Source of the DNA: Ochotona curzoniae
Lineage: Eukaryota > Chordata > Mammalia > Lagomorpha > Ochotonidae
Length of the DNA: 64,000 nucleotides
Reading direction: 5' to 3'
NCBI RefSeq assembly: GCF_017591425.1
Contig: NW_024466218.1
Location: forward strand, 7,742,001 to 7,806,000
Shown: positions 1-13,000 of the stretch, one piece after another
Layout of the letters: each line of letters begins with the position of its first letter
How positions within the stretch are numbered: position 1 is the first letter of the stretch
The notes under the pieces: model-generated
What the model was told of the DNA's origin: nothing
Seen by the model: the letters and a program-made list of their open reading frames with translations, nothing else
Database searches by the model: none
Program-made: the position numbers and the translations under genes

Positions 1-2199
1 GTGCTCCACTGCTCCCCTTTGCTGTTTCCAGTCTGCGCTTCGAGCACCTTCATTTTCTCTCATCTTTTGTTTCGGGCCTGGATTTATTGCCCTTTCAAGG
101 AAGTGTGTGTGTTGTCCTCAGTACTCCATTCAATGGCTTGTCCCTTTCAAATCCTCATATTCCTAACTATAAATTCTCCTTCTTAGAATTTCTTTATTAT
201 AACATTGCTGCCTTTGCAACTTTGTTACATAGTACTTTTCATTTTGCTCATTTCATTAATGCTAACTGGACATTGCTCGAAGCCCCACCTTTCCAGCAAA
301 GTGGTCATCATGCCCTTAACAACAACAACAATAAAACTCTTTCTATTTGCATAAGAAATATTAGGTGTATGTAGATTCCCGCGTTGGGAAACTGAAGTAC
401 ACAGAATGACTTAGTCAATGAATGAATGAATGATGTGCATGTGCAAATAGAAGGAGGTATGCTTGCAGGCATACAGTTAATTAGGGGTTGCTACTGTTTC
501 TTTAAAACTAAGCGTAATTTAGAATACGTGACCCTCCAGCTGCAGGTGCCATGGAACAGCCAGCCAGAGTGCTGCTCCGCCTCTGGCAGCGCGACATTAA
601 ATTCACACTAGTTAAGCCAACTTAAATGGAGCCTCCTTGAACCTTCCTAAATAAAACTAGTGGCCTTAATTACAATCAGGCAATTTAAAGGTTATGGAGC
701 TCTAACTAGTACTGCAGTTTATCACTTTAATAATGCACAGGAAAATTTCTCTAAGGGGTGGCATCGTTTGATTAGAAGAATTTAAGTTTCACAGCACATT
801 TCCAATAAACTGGTTTTTAGAAATCTTATTGCCCTTATTGTCCCATTATCTTTTTTTTTTTTTATGCTTCAAGGCCAAGTTTCTAAGGTCACACCAGTAG
901 GACAATAAAAATATGACTCATTTGCAAATAACGAGTAGGATTGTGATTTTCACATCACTGCCTAATGGTTTTCTCACCACACAGTGAGAAGGAACAAGAT
1001 AAGGTCCCTTGGAAACTAAAGAAATTTTGGCCTCCCAAACACCTCCTGGGCCATTGCAGACATAACTTGTGCATTTGGTGAACTCCGATTCCAAGCACCG
1101 TGGTTCAGGAAAGACAACGTGATCTTTGCCATACGTGATCGATACTGTAGTTTCTGAGAAAGGTAATCAGCTCTGCAAATGCCCAGCTGGCTTCTTGCTT
1201 TAACCCTATGGGCACATAAACGCTCAGGCTTCTTGAGCTCTATAGCATTCACAACAGCTGCCGAACCTCACTCTGCTTTCTTATTTGTTTGATTTGCATC
1301 TTTTTCTTCCTTTTGGAAGTCATCAGCAATAAAAGCCATGCTTTCGAGCAAGGATAGACAGTTGTCCAGTGTTTGCAGCTTTCTCCTTCTGATAACTAGT
1401 GGCTTTATGCCAGGAAGACGATTTAAAAAAAAAAACAAAAGGGAGGGGAGGGAGAAAAGAAAAGGCCCTGACCCTCGCTGTAAACTCAGCAAGGCAACAC
1501 GAAAGCATGCCTGATGTGCGTTGTGTCCAGTCCATGGCTGAGCCACTGCTGTGTGGAATTAATATTGACTATTGCAGTGTCTCAGTTCCCGAAGATGTTT
1601 TCCCACAAGATTTAACTTTAAAGAAGGTTACATTTAGTTGCTGCTGTATGAGCTATCCTCTTTTGATTTTACCAATTTGTGGGTTTTTTTTTTTCCATAC
1701 AGTATTGAATGGTAAATATACCTGTACTTCTACGAGAAGTCTCAGATGTGAGGGCATGGATAATAGGTATTTGAAATCAACCAAGAGGAAATTTTAAGCA
1801 GAGCACAGTAAATACTTACATCTGATTCAACCAGTTCATTTTAGAATAAAGTGTTGTAATATAAAAATAGGAACTATTAAGAAAAATTATTTAGAACATG
1901 AGCAGTGGATAATGGATGTGTGATATACAAATTTCTCTTCAACTGGGATAAATGAAAAGCAACTGCCCCTATGCTACATTTTTATATGCTATGTTTTTCA
2001 TATTTCAGATAAAATGCATAGCATGTGTCTCCTTGAAATAACAGATAAGTTTTGATTCAGTCATTTCTTGCCACTAGGACGGGCTAAAAACCTAGCTAGC
2101 TGCTTTGTCAATGCTTTGCCAGAATAGTTTCACCTTATTTCAGGCAGCAGTAAAGCCAATCACTATAGTGTAAATTTGGCTATCCGTTGCCAGAGTTTT

Positions 2200-2512
2200 A
2201 ACACTTATTTATTTAATTGGGTATTTTATTTGAATGCACAGAGACAAAACAAGAGAGAAAGAGAGAGCTCTCATCTAGGGGCTTACTCTCCAAATGCCTG
2301 CAGTAGCTGGAGCAAGGCCGGGCTAGGGTCAGGAGCCCAGAACTCAATCCATCTCTCTCTCAAGGGTGACAGGGAACCATCACTTGATGGCTCCCAGGAC
2401 ACATATTAGCAGGAAGTCGGAATCCCAAGCAGAGCTGGACCTCAAACCCAGGAACTAGAGTATGAGAGGCAGGTGTCTCATGTGGTGGCGTTATTACTGT
2501 GCCAAACACAGC
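2200..2512 (-). repeat. C-SINE, older subfamily, antisense
   Basis: T-rich start, GA-rich block, then ctccaaatgcctgcagtagc, gaactcaatcc, cacttgatggctcccagg, attagcaggaag and gtgccaaac. This is the reverse complement of an older lagomorph C-SINE subfamily. Confidence 0.8.
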
Positions 2513-5500
2513 CAAACCCAGCATAGGGTTTAATACACAAGGGAATGGGATGGCCTTTGAAACTCAACTGACAACACTGTTTTGGTTTCAATCTTAGCCT
2601 TTGTCCTGACAAAATTAGATAGAAGACTAGCCAAATATATATGAGATACTTTAAAAAGACAAAAATAAAGTGAAATTTAAAAATATTTTTATACAAAAAT
2701 TGAATTAATGCATAGTTTCTCTACATTATTTTTTCAAAAACCTTTTAGATGCATCAATTTTGATTTTTTGCCTCAAAATGAACATCTTCTGATTTGACTT
2801 TCCACAAATGTTTGGAAGTACTCTTGGATTGTCCATAAATCCAGTATTTTTCAACCCCAGCTTTGATCCATGTGTTGTCCAAGGTTCTTGTTGGACATCA
2901 ATGAGCAAAACACACCGTTCTTGCTCTCTTCAAGCTAACACTGTAGCAAAAGCTTGTCCACAACCACTAACTTGGTTCTTCACCCTTCCTGGATAGGAAG
3001 ACACCCTGGGCTGCCACCAGCACCCTTCAGTAGGCGAAGCAAGTGCTGAGCTGCATCTCGGCATCAGAAGCATGCTTTTTCCAGTCATATTGCACAATGC
3101 AAAATGTTCTGCAAAAGTGGAAGTGAATCTTTCATACCCTTGTATGCTTACAAACTTTCTGTGAAGGCAGAAAACCGAGTAACATTAAAGCTGTAGTGTG
3201 GGGAAATTTTCAAGAGAAAGGTGACGCTTCCTCTACTCAAGTGAGAATAAAACAGAGGAGAAATTGAGGGTTCTCATAAATGGGATCACTTTCATTGGAG
3301 CCCAGCCGTTTATATTGAAGTGCAAACTTTACCCAAGGAGCTCAATTTTTAAAAGAAACTCTGAGTCCAAGGATGTAGTGCTGATTAACTTGCTTTTAAC
3401 CCTCATTGCCGTCATGATCCCACAGGTGTGTCCCTTTCAGGACTAAAAATATCTTTATTAGGAAACATGCACTGCTTATTTTCTTGGTTTAGAATGTTCT
3501 TTCTTTGAAGGGGATGCTCAAAGTAATTTTATCTATGTCCTTTTTAAAAAGCTTCGATTAAAATGAGTGCAATTGTTACATTTAAGACTTCTTTGCTGAC
3601 ACTGAGTGTTTTCACTGAGAATTCAACAATGGGGCCCATGGTTGATCCAGAAGGTATAGAGCAGAAGAGCTGGAGGTGCCAGTGTGCTGTTGGTCAAGTG
3701 TGGAAGGCATTGCTTGTGGTCAAGTGTCTGTTTCTTCCTGGCTCCCTGGTGCGGCCAGATAAACCCTACTTGAGGAAAGCCACCTTTCTGGTGGGATATT
3801 TCTTTCATTGTTTATTGTTTGAACAACAATCCAATGATTTTTGCTACACAAGAATATTCTAATAAGTAATTCTCACAACTCCAAACATAGCAGCCAAAGA
3901 ATTGGACGACACTGCATCTGAGAGCATATAAAATCCCACTGACTGCCTCTCCCATTCCTACCCACCTGGACCTCCCGCTAGTTTCCAAGCTGCTGATGTT
4001 TATGGGCATCCAGGCAACCCCTGGGCTCTTTAAAATCTGCTGGGTAATATGCAGCCTTCTCCATTGAATCACTTCCATCTCCAGCTCTGCTGATAATGAG
4101 AAGTTCAAGACAGGAAATAACAATGTCAACATCAGCAGCTTTGCTTATAGAGTCCGAAAGAATTGTAACCTTTAAACCATTGGCCCAAAGCAGTCAGCAA
4201 CTGCATGAAATGGAACTTCATATCTTGTAGATCCCTTAAAGGGAAAACAATCCTGGCCAACGCACCAAAGATATCTATCATCAGGTTTTTCTTGAGCTAC
4301 CTAAGGGTTAGGCCCTCTGTGTGCAGGTAGGTACCAGTTGTCTCGTGTTCTATCTTATTCTAAGATTCCTAGGCTTGTTCTTTCCCATAGCATAGAAATA
4401 CCTGCAGGGGAAGACATCACTGGATCGTCAATGAGAAAGAGGCAGAGAGTGCTGTTGTCATCTTCATCCCCCATTCATTTTCCATATTAAATTACTTGAA
4501 AGAATAAGGGCACAACTTTTTAACTGTTGTGGGGAAAAATAAAAAAGCTCCACACAGGACTTAGTGCTTTTCCATTTGGCCTGACTTCGGGGGCTTCATG
4601 ACTAATCATCTGCTAGCAGACTTTGAAGTCTAAGTCATATTCTCCATTGCCAAATTAGCACCTCAGTGTGTTTATGTTGCAGCTGTGAAATATGTGCGGT
4701 ATACAATGCAACAAATTATAGTGGCCAGAGGACTGTGGACTGGGAAGGAATGTGATGGCTGTGTGCATGGCAAATGACCATGTGGTCTGCCTGTTTTTCT
4801 ATTCCTGGTTTCTAGAGTGAGCCAACGTAGCCGAGGGGTGAGTTTTGTCATGTGTGCCTTTTCTTTGTTGTTCCACAGATCCCTGGCTTATAAATGTGTG
4901 CTTGGAAATTAACTCGGGGAAGAGCAGAAGCAAAGGAAAGCATTGGGGGTTGGGACTTGGTTTAGGGCATAGTTTCCATGGATGTAAAAAACAATTTATA
5001 TATATATTTGGAGAGAGTGAGGTACACACATTCAAACTGGAGAAATTAGAACCGCAAGGCATTTGATTTCTCTCTTTGGATTCTTAGGGCAGAGTTGATT
5101 CTGATCAGTTTTCAGTCTGGCCTCTGCCACATGATGATGTACCGGGAGGGGTTTATAAGTGTGGACTTTAGCCTATAGATTTATGCAGTGGAAGAGGCCG
5201 GAGGACCCTTCTGGCCAGTCTTGATGGTGAGTGAGAGGAGTTCTACTCAGAACCAGTACAAATTGGTGCTCAGTAATGACTGTAGTGTTAATCAGATGAT
5301 AGAAGGAGGCCCCCAGTGATTGCTGGGCTAAGAGCTGCGTATCAGTCAAACACTGAACATTTGCTTGTTGCTACCCTAGACTTCTGTTTTTATTGAAGGA
5401 AAGTGAGTATAAACATGGGACACATGGGCTGGAGGATGCTTAAAGGGTTTGTCTTATTTAAAGCTCATATTGCAATGTCAGTGCCTTGTGTTGAACTGGT

Positions 5501-8433
5501 AATTGCCAATATGGGAGCTCATAACTTGAGTTGTGTTGGAACACCCAAATGGTAATTATTATTTCTCCTATTATCAAACCAGCTCATTAATAGTTACATG
5601 GGTCCAGGCTTTAGAAATCAGAGAGAAGGAAGAGAACTGACTTTCAACATGCAGATTGTTTTCTTAGAGTACAAAGTTCTGCACCTGACTGACATGTTCC
5701 CTACCAAAGCAATGAGGTTGCACTCCAATTATGTATGCAGATTCCTTCCTTTGAAACATTTAATATCAGAGTCAATATTTACATTAGCATCAGCTTCTTT
5801 TATGTAGACTTGGTTCCTGTTTGCATTCATACGTAAATGAAGATTAACACATGGAAATAATTGTTGTACTTGGAGTTCTCATACGTGTGAAATTGTTTCT
5901 CAGTTATGCTCAAGCTATCTTTGATCATGTCTTAACACTGGTGACTGGACAGATAGTCACTGGCCTCCAGCGTATTCTTGCTAGTCAAGGCTCTCCCTTG
6001 ACATTGATCTCACATTGCTAAGAATTTGCACACGCCCATGGTGTACAGTAGAGCGGGGTATTCTGTGAGTTTTGGAAAGACACTGACTTTTACTGAAAAC
6101 TTCATATTGTGTTTTCCTTTATGGTCACCAATTCGCACTCTGGGCTTTGCTTTCCCCTTTCTTGCTCTCAGTTTTGTTTTCACACGCATTTGATCAGAAC
6201 ACATTTTTAAGTCTAATGTGCAGAACCAGAGTTTTTCTATCCTCCAGAATAGGGTACACTATCTACCTAATTTTCTGGTTATCAAATCTTCATTTTCTGT
6301 AGTCAGTCCTTTATCAATGTGTTATAGAAAGAGTAGGAAAGGTTTTCTCTTTAACTTTCAAAGTAGCCTCCAAAGACAAATAATGCTGACTGCAGAAAGT
6401 GGATAATATAGATAAGCAGAAAAAGAAAGAAAAATCTGGAAGTTGCACCTGATGATCCTTTCTGTAACCTTTAATAAAAAGAAAAAAATGGACAGTATTA
6501 GCTTGTTATATCCTTGATGGAATATTAGAATGGTTATTAAATCAATTGACTCAGAATCTCTTTTAATAAATGAGTCAGACTGTATTATTCAATTACTGTC
6601 AGCCACTACCTATCCAGAGAGCAGCAATGGTTACTTTGATTGAATTTTTTAAGCCTTTTGGCACATTTAGAAAAAGGAAGGAAAGTCCAAGTCGTGCCTT
6701 TGTAGGCTTAAGTCTTGGGTTCACCTGAAACCGGAGGTATTGAGTGTCACCTGATGAACGTGGGTTTCTTAAAAAGAACATCAGTTTTGAAAGGGAGCAG
6801 GTTAACACACCAGATCCTCTCAGCAAATGGAAGCACTGCTCTTCGCCACACAAGATAAATATGTAGGGTGTGAGAGTGTAGACAGAGGTAACCAGAGTCT
6901 CGATCAGGTAACATTTTTCCAATTCCTAGTAGAAATAAGTTGCATTAGTTTTCTTATACTGCCTAGGTCCCCCTTCAATTAAATATGTACAAGATGAATT
7001 ATGGTAACAATTTGGAAAAATGTTTTTAGTCCCCTGTGTCTCTCATTTATTTTACATTTGAACTCTACCTAAGTAATAAGAAGCTAGTAGGGTAGGAAGT
7101 GGGGCAAGGCAGTAAACAAAGGGGAGAGACTGCTGAAGTGTTCCTTGTCTGCTCACAGCATCTGGGCATTGTTTATCTTGTCCTATTATTATATGGTTGA
7201 ATAGCCATTCAGTTGTGCTTTCTTTTTAACCATATAAGTAGGAGGTTAGTTGATTAAAAAGACCTTATTGCATAACCTGCACGTAGTGTGTAACTTACAC
7301 AAATAGAACTTCTGACATTTTTTTTTCTGCATTACAATGTGCTTTTACACCATTCAATGAGTTCTATACATGCTAGATATCATTGTCGCTTGGTGCCCTC
7401 CCACAGAATGCTGGAACTCATGAAAAGTAAGTCTGCACTAATAATGTGCAAGCACCTTTGTCACTCTGATTCAACGTTTGGTGAACATTTTTCTTGCAGT
7501 CATACATGTGTATTACACCTGTTTTTCCTCCTGTCATTTTTGCAAGGAAAATGTGCATGAACATCAGATAAAGAACACTCAGATTTGTTCATGTAAATAA
7601 TCACCTCCAAGAAAAACTTCACCCAGTCCGCACAAGCTGATTCAGGAATGCTGAAGTCAAGAACTCTGTGAGAAATATAGGACAGTCCCTGCCCACAGGT
7701 TGCTTCTTGATTCTTACATGAAACAGATATAATTTTACAATGAGATTAAAACTCTTAGTTCCCTTCTTAACTATCCAAAATAAAGGTATGCAGCCTTGAG
7801 GAAATAAATAACGTCTTAATCCGGCAATGATTTCTGATGATTAACTTGCTAATCCAATTCCCTACAATAAATAGTTTCTTATATTTCTTATTGTCTAAAA
7901 ATTTGAAAAATTGTGATGACTTTAGGGTTAAATAAAAGAAAGGAACAGATGAAAAACCCTTGATCTTACATAATCCTTAAAACCCTTTGTATAACCCCTT
8001 GTCATGTCAGTATGCACAATTAAACTCCCTCTTACATAATTATAATCAAGGAATTTACGGTGCCACCCAAATACAGAGTAGGTTTTTATCTCTTGTGAAA
8101 TGTAGACAGTACTGGGTGGCTTAATTAGTGCTTTGCTTCTCTTCTTACAAATTCCAATCCTCTGCTTCTAAAGACTCATACTTGTGTGAGAAAAAAGATT
8201 AGGAATACAAATAGAGTGATTTTACTTCTGGTTAACGAATAATAACCCACTCTTTAACTGGGCCTTTGTATTGCCAATAATATCAACTGGCAAAGGACTT
8301 AATGCAGGCATGTTGTGCTTGAGTAAAAGGAAACAACTTAGGGGTGTAGACTCATTCAGCAACCCCCTCCCCATGTACATATATGTTTTATTCCCTAGAC
8401 CTAGAGTATCTAATACAACTGTCCATTGGTACC

Positions 8434-8739
8434 ATTTTAAAATTTTTTTTCATTTAGTTAAAAGGTAAAAAGGCAAAGATAAACATATTTCCATCCAATG
8501 ATCCTCTTCCCAGGTATCCTCAACATGTAGGGTGAACCAGGATGGAGCCAGGCCAGGACAAAGAGCCAAAGTGGGGCTCAACTGCATCTTTTATTTACTT
8601 GAGCTGTCACCCACTAGGGTACAGAATAGAAGGAAATTCAAATGGAGAAACCAGAGCCTGAACTCAAACTTAGGCCCTTTGATATGAGATGCTAGCATCA
8701 CAGGTTATACCTTAGCCATTGTGTCAAATGCCTGCCTCC
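8434..8739 (-). repeat. C-SINE, strongly decayed, antisense
   Basis: Begins with an A/T-rich tail, then ggagccaggccagg, cttgagctgtcaccc and gatatgagatgctagc, ending gtgtcaaatgcctgcc. The block order matches an old antisense C-SINE with many substitutions. Confidence 0.65.
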
Positions 8740-8924
8740 ACCTACTGCAGACATTTCAATCACTGCAAGTAAGAGAAAATAACTTGGTAACAAGCCACAG
8801 TAAACTCAACCCCTGTACTCACTTTGGCAGCACATATACAAACAAATCAATCTCTCCTCCCTTTTAATTCCTGATCCATATCTTGACAATGGCAGGTGTA
8901 TGCCTTAGCGTATCTGTTAAGATT

Positions 8925-9150
8925 TGGGATCTTGTGCCCAGACTGCCTTTATTTGAACACAGGATTTAATTCTGGCCCTTTCTATTATTAGTGCTTGTGT
9001 CTCAGAGCAAGTTAACTTCTCTTGGCTCATTGTTCTCACCTGTAAAGTAGGACTTATAATATTCCTCACAGGGTTACTATGTGACATTAAAGGAACTCAT
9101 AGTTGGAAGCCCTTAGTTAGAACAGCCATATCTGGAACACAATGAATAGT
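8925..9150 (+). repeat. MIR SINE
   Basis: Contains the MIR-like order of a tgcccagactgcc head, gagcaagttaacttctcttgg, cacctgtaaagtaggac and cacagggttactatg. These align with the MIR core and 3' part. Ancient mammalian repeat. Confidence 0.6.
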
Positions 9151-10003
9151 AATGGAGTGTGAATCATGTTTCTAGTTCCAGTGCTTTTGGTTTCCATTTC
9201 TTATCAATGAGGTCAAAACAAGTCAGGAAAACACACTTTAATGAGGAAGAAAGGCAACATCAAGATCCAAGCATCGGCCTTTATTAAAAACTCTTCTGCT
9301 TATATTTTGCAATTGTTAGTAAATCGTGATATTTTTCTGCCATCTTGTTCCTAAGAAAGCAAAGCAAAATTGAGGTCAAGATAAAAATGAGCCTGGAGTT
9401 GAAAACAGTGCTTTGGGGAAAGGCAGCATCTTGTTCTGGGGGTAAAATTGAAGCTATCTTATCAAGGTAGGGGAGGCGCAGGATGTGGGAAGTGAGGACA
9501 CAGAGAAGGTGTTGTAAGCATCACTGCTACGTCACCCTTGGAAGTCTTGGAAATAGAAATATTGTCAGTGGGAATAGCACTGTGAACCCTATGGGTGGAG
9601 GTAGAAACTTCTTGAACCTTCCAGATAAATTAGAGGAGAGACACTGAGGAAGAAACTTGGCCCATGTATTGTAGGACTTGATAAATGTAGAGCCTAAAAA
9701 ATCACCGTAACTGAGACTCCTCATTGTTGGCATACTAACTGTACTTTAAAAGTTTCAGCAAATTCATCAGCTTGAAGATAAAATCTGGTGATTATCATTG
9801 CATTTTTCATTCCAGAAATGTTTAAAATTGGTCTTTTTTAAAAAAAAAAAACAACAAAAATCCTCGTAAATACTGTGAAATAACTGAAAACTATCCATAC
9901 TACTACCTGTTTATATCAGATGATGGAAATAGTTTAATGTATGCAGTTGCATTCTATTCATAGTTCATTAACACCATTTCTGTCCATGCCTTTTGCTTCA
10001 CAG

Positions 10004-10135
10004 ACGAAGGACTGAACCATGAATGCAAGCTCTGTAGCCAGACCTTCGACTCCCCTGCCAAGCTGCAGTGTCACCTGATTGAGCACAGCTTCGAGGGAAT
10101 GGGAGGGACCTTCAAGTGTCCAGTCTGCTTTACAG
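10004..10135 (+). CDS. ZNF521: ZNF521 antepenultimate coding exon (zinc fingers)
   Basis: ZNF521 is a nuclear C2H2 multi-finger protein that acts as a transcriptional co-regulator in haematopoietic, neural, adipose and bone progenitors (established knowledge). This 132 bp exon is flanked by a tttgcttcacag acceptor and a gtagg donor. The first two bases complete a codon begun upstream and the last G begins the next codon. It encodes about 44 residues starting with [10 protein letters not shown]. One complete finger is visible: C-x2-C (CKLC), twelve residues, then H-x3-H (HLIEH). After the [14 protein letters not shown] linker region, the two cysteines of the next finger (CPVC) are encoded before the splice. 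The paralogue ZNF423 is very similar here; the call as ZNF521 rests mainly on the C-terminus at 40129-40158. In human this should be exon 6 of 8 (recalled). Confidence 0.95.
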
Positions 10136-10657
10136 GTAGGAAGCTCATATCAGGAAAACTCTGGGGGCGGTCTTCTGGGCCCATCATGTCTTTTCCACTG
10201 AAGCCTACTTCCCACTGTTATGGCCTTTTACAGATATGACTTCAGTTCAATTTGGGGAAAGATGTTTGATTTCTGCGTATTAGCATTATTGATTGCCGCT
10301 ACTTACAGGCTCCGATGGGCAGGAAGGTTAACTGTCAGGATGAACAAATGGCATTTCAAGTTCTCAGAGAAGTTTGCACTTTTCCATTTGGAAGACGACA
10401 TCCATGTGGTGTTCTTTTTTCCTCTTGATGTTAAAAGGTCACCAAGGCTAAGGCTGCCTGCACAAAGCCACTTTTAAATCACAAAGATGCTCAACTAGAA
10501 GTATGGCCGTGCTGTCAGCACACATCTGTTCCTCTAGCCTGGACAATGTTATGACAATCCCTTCAGGAAATAGGCATTATTTAAAACTCTCACCCAATTT
10601 CTTGAACTAGAAAGTGGATTAGATGAGGTATGTGCTTTTTATAAACTGGGAAGACTC

Positions 10658-10960
10658 ATTTTTATTTGAAAGACAGATGTTATAGAGAGAGTGGAAAAGA
10701 GAGGCTGAGTTCTTGAGCTGGTTCACTCCTCAAATGGCTGCAACAATCAGAGCTGGGCCAGCCCGAAGTCAGGAGCCTGAAGCTACTTCCAGATCTCCCA
10801 CATAGGAGCCAAGAGGCCCAAAGACTTGGGGCATCTTTTACTGCTTTCTCAGCTACATCAGCAGGGAGCTAGATCGGCAGTGGAGCAACTAGATCAAAAA
10901 CTGGCACCCATATGATATGCCAGCACCACAGGCAGACTTACGCTGTTATACCACCTTACA
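10658..10960 (-). repeat. C-SINE (lagomorph tRNA-derived SINE), antisense
   Basis: It reads on the + strand as a T-rich start (tttttatttgaaag), a GA-rich block, then caaatggctgcaa, gagctgggccagcc, agtcaggagcc and gcacccatatgatatgcc. These are the reverse complement of the lagomorph C-SINE. Decayed copy inside the short ZNF521 intron. Confidence 0.8.
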
Positions 10961-11879
10961 GGACCCCATAAAATCGCGTGTTAAAATAGAAGTTGATATA
11001 GATCTATGCTTCTAAGAAGATATTCTTAGTACATGTTTTAGTATTTCAACTGTCGGCCACAAAACAAAACAACAAAATGTCGATTGGAAGCAATTGGTTG
11101 TAGTCCACAAGGATTGAAATATGATCTCATACATCCTTGGTATTCCCCACAATAATGCCATTTTGGAAAAATCCTTACGTGCTCAAGGGGTAAAATGCAT
11201 ATACATGGTTGTCAGGTATCTTTCAAAACTTCATAGAAATTATAGAGTTTGAAAAATCTCCATGTGGATTTTAAATTATTTGGAACTAACTTTATCTTTT
11301 TCCACATAAAATTGACTTCTTTGCAAAGGAGCAAAATTCCAAGCATTGATTGTTTACTGTCTGTGCTCCCAGTCTCTGCATTTCTAGTAGGTAGTAAGAC
11401 CAAGAGGGGCCCGGTCCGTCGCACAGGCAGCACAGGTACTCCCTGCTCATGGTGGGCGCTCTACCTTCTGTGTTTGCTACTGGCCCATGAACCATAACCT
11501 TTCTCTCTCTTGAAACTCATTTTTCAGATTTTGGTGTTTTGAAATATACTGATTTTTGTTTTGTTTTACTATCAGCAGCTTGTACCTGAGATCCAACAGG
11601 TTAGAAGAGTCTGGGTCCTTTATAAAAGTTTGTAGTAAGTTTTCAGAAAAAAGAGGCCTAAGTCCGAAGACTTTTTTTGATTTAGATCCCACCCCTCCAA
11701 GAGAATAAAATGCATTAATGTTGTAGCCAGCAGTCTCCTAAAACATATTAGCTTATATAGAGATTAGTTGAAAATCTGTATAAACCCCATTTTTTTGTGG
11801 TTGATGGGAATAAAAAGAAATTGTCTTCATCTTGAACAGTCTGCATGTTCTGTACAGACAGACCTGAATTGTTTCCGTG

Positions 11880-12560
11880 GTTCTTGAAGCAATTTGGAAA
11901 TAACAATTAAAAAAAGAAAACAACGTTCCAATATACAGCCTGTTAGGTGGGAAAGGAAATCTGAGCAGTTTTTAAGGTAATGAGAAATGTGATTAAAATG
12001 TATGACTCACAAGAACAATATTCTAATACTTTAGGTTGGCTGGCAATTAGAATAATTTTAATGATTAGAGCTGAGTCAAAGTCGGATGCCAACATGTTTA
12101 ATAAATCCTTTCCCTGCCTATACAGATTAATATTGTAGATGCAAACTTTTTTAGGTCACAGTGCACCAGGCATCCATCACAAGTCAGTTCTGCCAACCCA
12201 AACACCGCCTCTGGCATATACAATTTAATTATTAATAGTATGTCTCCTAGGTAAACTGTTACACAGTCTTAGGGCCTTGTTTTGTAGTCATTAAAATTGA
12301 ACATGTTTATATTATTGAAACCCTTGCATTCAGTGTGTAGGCTGAGTTGATCTTAAAGTATCCAAAGAGAATTTACCTGCTGTTCTGTTTCACATTTATA
12401 GACAGTGCCCCAGAGTAGCTGTGGGATATAATTTTTAGCATTAACACATTTAAATAGAGAGCTGTTTGCTAGCTATAACTTTAGGCAAATACAATAAACA
12501 GGGTTTTGGCAACTATGATTTCTTAACCTGTGGTTTTCCAAGAAGTAGGAGTCATTGCTT
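11880..12560. promoter_or_regulatory. Candidate conserved non-coding element in the short intron
   Basis: Repeat-free, AT-rich sequence with many homeodomain-like cores: caattagaat at 12044-12053, ttttaatgattag just after it, and a tttaattattaatag run near 12224-12238. A TGAGTCA AP-1-like site lies near 12072, and a caatttgg-type motif near 11890. This composition resembles enhancers around developmental transcription-factor genes. Conservation cannot be judged from one sequence, so the call is inference. Confidence 0.35.
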
Positions 12561-12802
12561 TGGAGACAGGGCTTTGCATTTGACAATTTTCGGCTTTATT
12601 TTGGAAAGAAATTTATAGGGATCAGGGCCTCCATAAACCTTGACTTTGGAGCCATTTGGGTTGAATTAGGTGTTCGGCAGAATGCATCTTAACTAAAGCC
12701 AGAGCCCCCACCAAGAACCGGTGCACCCGCACTTGGCCCAGGTCTCCAGCGACCAGGCCCACCCAGGAGGGGTGCCATGCAACCAGCTTCGTTTGTGTGT
12801 GA

Positions 12803-13000
<198 letters not shown>

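Larger units (their letters stand above)
1..10003 (+). other. ZNF521: ZNF521 intron, 3' part, upstream of first visible exon
   Basis: Non-coding sequence ending in the acceptor AG at 10002-10003. No reading frame in it shows zinc-finger spacing (C-x2-C ... H-x3/4-H), so earlier ZNF521 exons, including the giant finger exon, should lie upstream of the window. It holds two C-SINEs (2200-2512, 8434-8739) and one MIR (8925-9150). The rest (1-2199, 2513-8433, 9151-10003) is apparently unique DNA with short A/T runs. The stretch near 540-760 and the stretch 6480-6600 are rich in ATTA-type and AP-1-type motifs and could be regulatory. Intron status is inferred from the exon that follows it. Confidence 0.85.
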
